Of a DNA stretch of 11,032 bases, positions 5,196 to 11,032 are shown piece by piece. A program made the position numbers and the translations under genes. This DNA comes from an uncultured Eubacteriales bacterium (GTDB lineage: Bacteria > Bacillota > Clostridia > Oscillospirales > Oscillospiraceae): assembly GCA_900553545.1 (NCBI GenBank), contig USDP01000041.1:1-11032 (forward strand), read 5' to 3'. Position 1 is the first letter of the stretch. Every line of letters begins with the position of its first letter. The notes beneath the pieces are model-generated. The model saw nothing but the letters and a program-made list of their open reading frames with translations, was not told the origin of the DNA and did not search any database.

Positions 5196-6443
5196 TTACG
5201 CCTTCTTGGCGGCAGCCTTCTTGGCGTTGCCTTCCCAGTAGTTGACGCAGATCGCGCAGGACGCGTCGCCAATGACATTCAGGCTGGTACGGCCCATGTC
5301 GAACAGACGGTCGACGCCGTAGATGAGGCCGATGTAGGTCGGATCGATGCCGACGGCATCAAGCACCATCGCCAGCATGATCATGCCCGCGCCGGAGGTA
5401 CCGGCGGTGCCGATGGAGGCGAGCGTCGCGGTGACGACGATGGTCACCATCTGGCCCATGGTCAGGTCGACGCCGATGCACTTGGCCAGGAAGATCGCAG
5501 CCACGCACTGATAGATGGCGGTGCCGTCCATGTTGATCGTCGCGCCGAGCGGCAGGACGAAGGAGGAGATGTCGTTCTCAACACCCATCTCATCGCAGCA
5601 CTCCTTGGAGACCGGCAGGGACGCCACAGAGGACGTGGACGTGAAAGCGAAGACAGCCGCGGGGAGCACGCCCTTGAAGAACTTGATTGGGCTCATCTTC
5701 GCGAAGACCTTGACAGACAGGCTGTAGACCAGCACGACATGGATGATGTAGCCGATGTAGGCCGCCAGCAGGACGAGGCCGAGGTCGCCGAGGATCTTCG
5801 GGCCCTGGTTGGAGACGACCCAGGTCATCAGGCAGAACACGCCGATCGGGGAGACAGCAAGGATGAAGCTCATGACCTTCTGCGTGACCTCGTTGAAGGA
5901 GCTGACAACGTCGGCGGCCAGCTTGCCCTTCTCGCCCGCGACGAGGATGCCGCAGCCGAAGAACAGCGCGATCACGATGATCTGGAGCATTGAAGAATCG
6001 AGCAGCGGCTGGATGAAGTTCGACGGGAAAATGCCCTTGACGGTGTCGACGATGTTGGCGTTCTTTGCCTCATACGCCGCATCCTCCGCCATTTCCAGTA
6101 CACGGAACGAGCCCTTGAAGATGTTCGCCACAACGAGGCCGATGACGCAGGCGATGGCCGTGGTAGCCAGGAAGTAGACAACCGTCTTCCAGCCGATCTT
6201 GCCGACCTTGCCGATGTCACCCATGGAGATGACGCCATCCATGATGGAGAGCAGGACCAGAGGCACAACGATGTACTTCAGCAGATTGACGAAGATGTCG
6301 CCGAACGGCTTGATGTACGCCGTGGCGATCTCATTCGCCTTGTCTACGCCGAGGAGCGCCCACAGGATCGCGCCGACGATAATGCCGAGCACCATGCCGA
6401 GCAGGATGCGGACGCCAAGGCCCATTTTCTTCTTTTCTTTCAT
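5196..6443 (-). CDS. Dicarboxylate/amino acid:cation symporter (DAACS family, GltP/DctA-like)
   Basis: This inner-membrane secondary transporter of the glutamate/aspartate/C4-dicarboxylate family has 415 residues, the usual length. It has the family landmarks in order: the serine-rich first re-entrant hairpin TSTSSVASLP at 268-277; GATINMDGTAIY at 300-311 in the unwound part of the seventh helix; the second hairpin GTAGTSGAG at 345-353; and DRLFDMGRTSLNV at 378-390. The residues equivalent to those that bind acidic substrate in GltPh are present (Asp382, Arg385, Thr386, Asn389); the arginine favours an acidic substrate over a neutral amino acid. The tip of the second hairpin reads TSGAG where GltPh has VPGAG. 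The ATG at 6443 is chosen because AGGAGAAGGAG lies directly upstream; a GTG at 6485 would lie before that site. The C-terminus is lysine/alanine-rich. The exact substrate is unknown. Confidence 0.9.
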   Translation of the reverse strand: MKEKKKMGLGVRILLGMVLGIIVGAILWALLGVDKANEIATAYIKPFGDIFVNLLKYIVVPLVLLSIMDGVISMGDIGKVGKIGWKTVVYFLATTAIACVIGLVVANIFKGSFRVLEMAEDAAYEAKNANIVDTVKGIFPSNFIQPLLDSSMLQIIVIALFFGCGILVAGEKGKLAADVVSSFNEVTQKVMSFILAVSPIGVFCLMTWVVSNQGPKILGDLGLVLLAAYIGYIIHVVLVYSLSVKVFAKMSPIKFFKGVLPAAVFAFTSTSSVASLPVSKECCDEMGVENDISSFVLPLGATINMDGTAIYQCVAAIFLAKCIGVDLTMGQMVTIVVTATLASIGTAGTSGAGMIMLAMVLDAVGIDPTYIGLIYGVDRLFDMGRTSLNVIGDASCAICVNYWEGNAKKAAAKKA

Positions 6444-6500
6444 ATACTCCTTCTCCTCTAAAAAGATTGGCCGGGAGTTTCTCACGCTCCGGGCAGTTTC

Positions 6501-6529
6501 ATTATACCAAGGCGTTAATGTTCTGTAAA
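6501..6529 (-). promoter_or_regulatory. Strong promoter of the symporter gene
   Basis: On the - strand, TTTACA (6529-6524) and TATAAT (6506-6501) are 17 nt apart, and TGG directly before the -10 gives an extended -10. The upstream 120 bases are very AT-rich, which could act as an UP-like element. This is among the best matches to the consensus in the window. Confidence 0.85.
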
Positions 6530-6553
6530 GAAATTTTTCAGTTTTGCCTATTT

Positions 6554-6596
6554 TTTGTTAAGGTTTTCCAAAATTCTGTTCAGATATTTTAACAAA
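6554..6596. repeat. Widely spaced inverted repeat upstream of the symporter promoter
   Basis: TTTGTTAA (6554-6561) and TTAACAAA (6589-6596) form 8-bp arms separated by 27 nt, in an AT-rich stretch between the racemase terminator and the symporter -35. The half-site matches the Rex half-site (TTGTTAA), but the known Rex spacing is 4 nt. It may be a chance feature of AT-rich DNA. Confidence 0.3.
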
Positions 6597-6663
6597 TTGC
6601 CGATTGATTTTTTCAGATCTTTTCAACACACTGCACAAATGTAAAGTGAAAAAGCGCAAAAAC

Positions 6664-6687
6664 GCCGGGCGGCCTGCGCCGCCCGGC
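6664..6687 (-). terminator. Terminator of the HAD-TauE-racemase operon
   Basis: A perfect 10-bp stem (GCCGGGCGGC / GCCGCCCGGC) with a 4-nt loop is followed on the - strand by GTTTTTGCGCTTTTT. It lies about 30 bases after the stop codon of the racemase-family gene. Confidence 0.88.
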
Positions 6688-6716
6688 TCGTCGTTTTGTC
6701 CTGTCCGGAGTATTGT

Positions 6717-7424
6717 TCAGTCTTCCAGCGTTTCGCAGCCGCAGAAACGGATGGCCGCCTTCGCCAGCTCCGCCGTCGGGTCGACGAACGGGCCTTCCAC
6801 CGGCAGCGAATCGGCCACGATGGGCAGCTCCGTGCAGCCGAGGATGAAATAGTCCGCACCGCGCGCGCGCAGCCCGTCCAGCAGACGCTCCCACGTCCCC
6901 TGCTCCGGTGCGAGCGGCTTCGACGCCTTGACCACATCGTAAATGAGGTGCATCAGCGTATCGCGCTCCGCCTCGTCCGGCAGAATGAACGCCACGCCCT
7001 CGCCCTCCAGCGCGCGGTCGTAGAGCCCGGTCGCGAGCGTCCCCTTCGTGCCGAGGATGGCCGCGGTCTTGCCGGGGAACTTCGCCGCGCAGGTCTTCGC
7101 CGTGGCGGCGAGCATGCTGAGAAACGGCGTTTCGGTCTTCGCCTGAAGCTGCGGCAGGAAATAGTGCGCCGTGTTGCACGGCATGATGATGCAGTCCGCG
7201 CCGCAGGCCTCCAGATGGCGCAGTGCAGAGGTCATCTCCGGCACGGGGTTCGTCCCGCCGGAGAGGATGGCCGCCGTGCGGTCTGGGATGCGGGCGTTGG
7301 AGTCAATGTAGACGCGGATGTGGTCGTTGTCGCAGCTTGCCTTTGTCAGGCAGGTGATCTTGCGGAACAAATCCGCCGTGGCCAGCGGCCCCATGCCGCC
7401 GAGGATGCCGATCGTTTTACTCAT
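6717..7424 (-). CDS. Aspartate/glutamate racemase family protein
   Basis: The 235-residue protein belongs to the cofactor-independent Asp/Glu racemase superfamily, which uses two cysteines as acid/base pair. Both are present: Cys83 in MPCNTAH and Cys197 in GCTELP, each in the classic context. The N-terminus IGILGGMGPLAT (5-16) is typical of the aspartate racemase branch, as are the length and the spacing of the cysteines. Proteins of this branch include aspartate and broad-specificity amino acid racemases and some uncharacterised homologues, so the substrate is not certain. AAAGGAAG lies 8 nt before the ATG. It is the last gene of a three-gene operon, 27 bases after the permease stop, and is followed by a strong terminator. 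D-aspartate made here could serve cell-wall cross-bridges or D-amino-acid release, but that is inference. Confidence 0.87.
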   Translation of the reverse strand: MSKTIGILGGMGPLATADLFRKITCLTKASCDNDHIRVYIDSNARIPDRTAAILSGGTNPVPEMTSALRHLEACGADCIIMPCNTAHYFLPQLQAKTETPFLSMLAATAKTCAAKFPGKTAAILGTKGTLATGLYDRALEGEGVAFILPDEAERDTLMHLIYDVVKASKPLAPEQGTWERLLDGLRARGADYFILGCTELPIVADSLPVEGPFVDPTAELAKAAIRFCGCETLED

Positions 7425-7451
7425 AGCACATACTTCCTTTCCAAAATCAAC

Positions 7452-8231
7452 TCAATTTGAACCCGTGATCAACCCCTGCACGACCTTCACGGCCAGCAGG
7501 ATCAGGACGACGATGACCGTCGGCTTCACGATCTTCGAGCCATTTTTAATGGCGAGCCCCGCGCCGAGGAAATGCCCCGCGAAGCTCGTCACCGTGCCGA
7601 TCAGGCCGAGCACGATAAAGACCTTTCCACTCATCAGGCTCGTGATCAGCGCGCCGATGTTGGACGCGAGGTTCACGAGCTTCACATTGCCGCTCGCCGT
7701 CCGGACGTCCATCTTCGCGAGGTTGCAGAATACCAGCAGGAAAAACGTGCCGCTGCCCGGCCCGTAGAACCCGTCGTAGGCCCCGATGAAAAACGTCGAC
7801 ACACAGACGATCGCCATCTGCGCCTTCGGCTCGATCTGCCCGCGCTCCTCCGGGAGCTGCCGCTGCCGCAGCACCACGAACGCCACCACCGGCAGCACGA
7901 GCAGCAATAAATATTGCAGATATTTCTCCGGCACCATCAGCTGCAATTTCGTTCCGAAATGCGAGCCGACAAGCGACATCACGATCCCCGGAATGCCGAG
8001 CTTCCAGTCCACATAGCCGTTTTTGATATACCGTCCCGTCGACGCCAGCGAGCCGAGGCCCGCCGAGAGCTTGTTCGTCCCCAGCGCATAGTGCGCCGGC
8101 AGGCCCGCCAGCAGATACGTCGGCACCGAGATGATCCCGCCGCCGCCCGCAATGGCGTCCATGAACGAAGCAAAGAAGACACCGACCGCCACGATCAGCG
8201 CCATTTTCAGTGTCAGATCAGCCGATCCCAT
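7452..8231 (-). CDS. TauE/SafE-family membrane permease (YfcA-like)
   Basis: This is a predicted inner-membrane protein of 259 residues, the usual family size, built from two related halves. The first half begins with SFMDAIAGGGGIISVPTYL (22-40) and GTNKLSAGLGS (51-61). The second has GAYDGFYGPGSGTFFLL (150-166) and GNVKLVNLASNIGAL (181-195). The FMDAIAGGGG start is like that of YfcA-type members. Hydrophobic segments near 10-40, 76-97, 105-121, 137-170, 188-225 and 236-254 fit about eight membrane helices. Family members are proposed to move sulfite, sulfonates or other small organic anions; no substrate can be inferred here. The ATG at 8231 overlaps the end of the phosphatase gene by 14 bases, with a G-rich site just upstream, so the two are probably translationally coupled. 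Confidence 0.88.
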   Translation of the reverse strand: MGSADLTLKMALIVAVGVFFASFMDAIAGGGGIISVPTYLLAGLPAHYALGTNKLSAGLGSLASTGRYIKNGYVDWKLGIPGIVMSLVGSHFGTKLQLMVPEKYLQYLLLLVLPVVAFVVLRQRQLPEERGQIEPKAQMAIVCVSTFFIGAYDGFYGPGSGTFFLLVFCNLAKMDVRTASGNVKLVNLASNIGALITSLMSGKVFIVLGLIGTVTSFAGHFLGAGLAIKNGSKIVKPTVIVVLILLAVKVVQGLITGSN

Positions 8232-9051
8232 CAAAATCCCCCCGGAGCAGCCGCTCCACCGTCCAGGCCACGCCGTCGTGCTCGTTGTCCGGCGCGACAG
8301 CATCCGCAATCTCGCGCACATGTTCCTTCGCATTGCCCATCGCCACGCCGACGCCCGCCGTCTGGAGCATCGCGACATCGTTTTCGCTGTCGCCGATGGC
8401 GAGGATCTCGTCCGTCCGGATGTGCAATCGCTCCGCCAGTTCCAGCAAAATTGCGCCCTTGTTCGCGTCCTGCGCCATGACCTCCATGTCGATGAAGCCC
8501 GCGCTCGTCACAAAGACCGGCAGCGGCTCGATCTCGCGGAGCGCCGCCTGCTGTGCCGCCGCGTCGGCAAAGACCACGTAGAATTTATCCACGCCGCCCT
8601 CCCGCGCCGCGAGCGTCGCCGTCAGCGACGGGACGACCGTGTGCGTGTCGAACACGCTCTTCATCTCCGCGGGATAGAACCGCGTGAACTGGCCGATCTC
8701 ATCGGCCTGGTTGCAGACCAGATCGTCATAGAAAATGCCGATCAGCGTGTCATACTTCCGGAAAATGGCGTTGACCTGCCGCGCCGTCACGATGTCCAGC
8801 GTGTGATTGCTCAGCCGCTCATGCTGCTGCACATCCATCAAAAAAGCGCCTGTGCAGCCCATCAGATACCGGATCTCCGGCACGCGGTCCAGCACCATCT
8901 GGCTCTCGCAGAGGTTGCGCCCCGTGTTCAGCGTGACGATCACGCCCGCCGCCGCGGCCCGGCGCAGCGCATCCGCCGTCGCCTGCGTGACCTGATTTCT
9001 TCCATTTGTGATCGTCCCGTCCACATCCACGGACAGCAGCCGAATTGCCAT
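8218..9051 (-). CDS. HAD-family hydrolase, Cof-type phosphatase
   Basis: A cytoplasmic haloacid-dehalogenase-type phosphatase of 277 residues with a C2-type cap, the architecture of Cof/YidA proteins that act on sugar phosphates and other small phosphorylated metabolites. The four motifs are visible: DVDGT at 9-13 (Asp9 nucleophile, Asp11 acid/base), Thr43 in NTGR, Lys198 in the DANKGAIL segment, and GDSEND at 220-225 for magnesium binding. The cap lies between about residues 75 and 190. The ATG at 9051 has GGAGGA 7 nt upstream; the frame extends to 9111, but that part holds the promoter. It is the first gene of the operon with the TauE/SafE permease and the racemase-family protein. Its natural substrate cannot be told from sequence. 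Confidence 0.9.
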   Translation of the reverse strand: MAIRLLSVDVDGTITNGRNQVTQATADALRRAAAAGVIVTLNTGRNLCESQMVLDRVPEIRYLMGCTGAFLMDVQQHERLSNHTLDIVTARQVNAIFRKYDTLIGIFYDDLVCNQADEIGQFTRFYPAEMKSVFDTHTVVPSLTATLAAREGGVDKFYVVFADAAAQQAALREIEPLPVFVTSAGFIDMEVMAQDANKGAILLELAERLHIRTDEILAIGDSENDVAMLQTAGVGVAMGNAKEHVREIADAVAPDNEHDGVAWTVERLLRGDFDGIG

Positions 9052-9082
9052 ACCTGTTTCCTCCGATTTTCGATACGCCGCT

Positions 9083-9111
9083 ATTTTATCAGTATCGGCC
9101 CCTGAAATCAA
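9083..9111 (-). promoter_or_regulatory. Promoter of the HAD-TauE-racemase operon
   Basis: On the - strand, TTGATT (9111-9106) is exactly 17 nt from TAAAAT (9088-9083), about 32 bases before the phosphatase ATG. It is back-to-back with the secA promoter, whose -10 is 58 bases further right. Confidence 0.75.
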
Positions 9112-9166
9112 GCCGTGCAGGCCGGGAGAAATTCACAATTTCTTCTTTTTTTATGGGGTCTGCTGT

Positions 9167-9174
9167 GGTATAAT
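9167..9174 (+). promoter_or_regulatory. Extended -10 promoter of secA
   Basis: TGG followed by TATAAT (-10 at 9169-9174) gives a consensus extended -10. At the -35 position (9146-9151) there is only a run of Ts, which is acceptable for an extended -10 promoter. The expected start is near 9181, giving a leader of about 55 nt. Confidence 0.75.
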
Positions 9175-9203
9175 ACTACGAAGGATTTGAAAATTACCGT
9201 CCC

Positions 9204-9220
9204 GCGCGGCTCCGCCGCGC
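9204..9220 (+). other. Hairpin in the secA leader next to the ribosome binding site
   Basis: GCGCGG and CCGCGC form a 6-bp GC stem with a 5-nt loop, ending directly before AGAAAGG (9221-9227), the secA ribosome binding site. It has no T-tract, so it is not a terminator. It could influence secA translation or transcript stability; its function is not shown. Confidence 0.5.
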
Positions 9221-9235
9221 AGAAAGGTCGTTATT

Positions 9236-11032
9236 ATGGGATTATTCAATAAGCTCTTCGGTACCCGCTCCGAGCGCGAGGTCAAAAAGCTCGCGCCGCT
9301 GGTCGATGCCGTCATGGCCCTCGAGGACGATTACCGTGCCCTCTCCGACGAGGATCTCCGCGCCAAGACGCAGGAATTCAAGGACCGTCTCGCCGCCGGC
9401 GAGACGCTTGACCAGCTCCTGCCCGAGGCATTCGCCACTGTCCGCGAGGCCGCAGACCGCGTGCTCGGCATGCGCCCGTACCGTGTGCAAGTCGTCGGCG
9501 GCATCGTGCTCCATCAGGGCCGCATCGCCGAGATGAAGACCGGCGAGGGCAAAACGCTCGTTGCCATCCTCCCGGCCTACCTCAACGCGCTGACCGGCGA
9601 GGGCGTCCACATCGTCACCGTCAACGACTACCTCGCCAAGCGCGACTCGGAGTGGATGGGCAAGGTCTATCGCTTCCTTGGTCTCTCCGTCGGCCTCATC
9701 ATCCACGACAAAACGCCGGCCGAGCGCCGCGCGTCCTACGCCGCCGACATCACCTACGGCACGAACAATGAATTCGGCTTCGACTACCTCCGCGACAATA
9801 TGGCCATCTACAAGCAGGAGATGGTCCAGCGCGGGCACAACTTTGTCATCGTCGACGAGGTCGACTCCATCCTCATCGACGAAGCGCGGACGCCGCTCAT
9901 CATCTCCGGCAAGGGCGAAGAATCGTCCAAGCTCTACGAGATGGCCGACTATTTCGTCGCCCGCCTGAAAAAGCAGGTCTTCTCCACCACCGACGATAAG
10001 GAATTGCAGGATCAGTTCGACTGCGACTACATCGTCGACGAAAAGGAGCGCACCGTCAGCCTCACGCAGAAGGGCATCGCCAAGGCCGAGGAATTCTTCG
10101 GCGTAGAAAACCTCGCCGACGTGGAAAACTCCACGCTGAACCACCACATCAATCAGGCCATGAAGGCCCGCGGACTCATGAAGCGCGACATCGACTACGT
10201 CGTCAAGGACGGTCAGGTCATCATCGTCGATGAATTCACCGGCCGCCTGATGTACGGCCGCCGCTATAACGAGGGCCTGCATCAGGCCATCGAGGCCAAG
10301 GAGGGCGTCAAGGTCGCGAGTGAAAACAAGACGCTTGCCACCATCACCTTCCAGAATTTCTTCCGCCTCTATGCCAAGCTCTCCGGCATGACCGGCACAG
10401 CCCTGACCGAGGAAGAGGAATTCTCCGGCATCTACGATCTCGACGTCGTCGAGATCCCGACGAACAAGCCCGTCATCCGCATCGACAATCCCGACATCGT
10501 CTACAAGACCGAGCCGGGCAAGTTCCGCGCGGTCATCCGGAAGATCAAAGAGTGCCACGAGAAGGGCCAGCCTGTGCTGGTCGGCACGATCTCCATCGAA
10601 AAGTCCGAGCTTTTAAGCCAGCTTCTGAAGCGCGAGGGCATCCCGCACAACGTCCTGAACGCCAAGCACCACGAAAAGGAAGCCGAGATCGTCGCGCAGG
10701 CGGGCCACCTCGGCGCGGTCACAATCGCGACGAATATGGCCGGCCGCGGCACCGACATCATGCTCGGCGGCAACGCCGAGTTCATGGCGAAGAGCGACCT
10801 GCGCCGTCAGGGTCTCTCCGACGAGCTGATCGCCGAGTCCAATTCCTTCGCCGAGACCGACGACCCCGAGATCCTCGCCGCCCGCGCGGCCTATCACGAG
10901 GCTTATAAGCGCCACAAGGCCGAGGTCGACCGCGAGGCCGATCTCGTCCGCAAGGCCGGAGGCCTCTATATCATCGGCACCGAGCGGCACGAGTCCCGCC
11001 GCATTGACAACCAGCTCCGCGGCCGTGCCGGC
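9236..11032 (+). CDS. secA: Preprotein translocase ATPase SecA, N-terminal 599 residues (3' end outside window)
   Basis: SecA is the motor ATPase that drives unfolded preproteins through SecYEG. The ATG at 9236 has AGAAAGG 8 nt upstream. Visible parts are: MGLFNKLFGT at the start; Walker A MKTGEGKT at 100-107; Walker B DEVD at 207-210, followed by SILIDEARTPLIISG; the preprotein cross-linking domain from about 225 to 360; LSGMTGTALTE after it; MAGRGTDIMLGGN at 501-513 in the second nucleotide-binding fold; and GTERHESRRIDNQLRGRAG, which reaches the window edge. About 60 residues lie between GGN (513) and GGLYIIGTERH (575), where the Bacillus subtilis protein has only a few; comparable insertions occur in clostridial SecA. 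The helical wing, scaffold and C-terminal zinc tail are outside the window. The frame is open and intact to the last base. Confidence 0.97.
   Translation, partial: MGLFNKLFGTRSEREVKKLAPLVDAVMALEDDYRALSDEDLRAKTQEFKDRLAAGETLDQLLPEAFATVREAADRVLGMRPYRVQVVGGIVLHQGRIAEMKTGEGKTLVAILPAYLNALTGEGVHIVTVNDYLAKRDSEWMGKVYRFLGLSVGLIIHDKTPAERRASYAADITYGTNNEFGFDYLRDNMAIYKQEMVQRGHNFVIVDEVDSILIDEARTPLIISGKGEESSKLYEMADYFVARLKKQVFSTTDDKELQDQFDCDYIVDEKERTVSLTQKGIAKAEEFFGVENLADVENSTLNHHINQAMKARGLMKRDIDYVVKDGQVIIVDEFTGRLMYGRRYNEGLHQAIEAKEGVKVASENKTLATITFQNFFRLYAKLSGMTGTALTEEEEFSGIYDLDVVEIPTNKPVIRIDNPDIVYKTEPGKFRAVIRKIKECHEKGQPVLVGTISIEKSELLSQLLKREGIPHNVLNAKHHEKEAEIVAQAGHLGAVTIATNMAGRGTDIMLGGNAEFMAKSDLRRQGLSDELIAESNSFAETDDPEILAARAAYHEAYKRHKAEVDREADLVRKAGGLYIIGTERHESRRIDNQLRGRAG

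Noticed and set aside
6444..6485. Upstream GTG start for the symporter (14 extra residues)
   Set aside because: The extra residues would be encoded by the ribosome binding site region, and the proper site AGGAGAAGGAG serves the ATG at 6443.
8232..8378. N-terminal extension of the TauE/SafE permease
   Set aside because: The extension is Arg/Ser-rich, lies over the phosphatase C-terminal coding sequence including its GDSEND-to-end part, and has no family similarity. The ATG at 8231 fits the family length.
9242..10558. 438-codon open frame on the - strand opposite secA
   Set aside because: secA is certain on the + strand. This frame is a low-complexity mirror (many Val, Asp, Glu, Leu, His) with no ribosome binding site or recognised motif.
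1..11032. CRISPR array, insertion sequence, prophage or defence system
   Set aside because: No regular direct repeats, transposase or integrase motifs, terminal inverted repeats or defence-type domains were seen on either strand.

Overview
The window looks like part of a chromosome from a GC-rich member of the Clostridia, probably a gut Oscillospiraceae-type bacterium. This is inferred from three things: strong GC preference at third codon positions, a SecA carrying the long insertion I associate with clostridial homologues, and close similarity of the alcohol dehydrogenase to the Clostridium beijerinckii / Thermoanaerobacter brockii secondary alcohol dehydrogenase. No phage, insertion sequence, CRISPR, rRNA or tRNA gene is visible. 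Most of it reads as core metabolism.

Layout. The left end (1-2068, + strand) holds the C-terminal half of threonine synthase with its terminator, then a stand-alone homocysteine S-methyltransferase domain of the MetH type under its own promoter, then a decayed membrane-protein gene resembling the CPBP/CAAX protease-like family. A perfect 18-bp hairpin at 2067-2106 separates this block from a long - strand block. Read in the direction of transcription, the - strand block contains: an operon of a HAD phosphatase, a TauE/SafE (YfcA-like) permease and an aspartate/glutamate racemase-family protein (9051 down to 6717); a dicarboxylate/amino-acid:cation symporter (6443-5196); a subgroup Ic aspartate aminotransferase (4983-3706); a cobalamin-type riboswitch with its own promoter and an intrinsic terminator (about 3646-3437); about 270 nt of hairpin-rich leader; and a zinc-dependent secondary alcohol dehydrogenase (3163-2105). 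The right end (9236 onward, + strand) is the first 599 codons of secA, divergent from the HAD operon.

How the genes fit together. Aspartate-family metabolism recurs: threonine synthase, homocysteine methylation, aspartate aminotransferase, an acidic-amino-acid/dicarboxylate symporter and an Asp/Glu racemase-like protein. These units nevertheless have separate promoters and terminators, so this is a neighbourhood and not one operon.

The most unusual part is 3164-3660. A complete cobalamin-type riboswitch with promoter, aptamer, candidate antiterminator and terminator has no B12-related gene behind it. The only downstream gene on that strand is the alcohol dehydrogenase, after a long structured spacer containing two similar hairpins. 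Either the dehydrogenase is B12-controlled through an unusually long leader, or the riboswitch makes a stand-alone regulatory RNA, or its original target gene has been lost.
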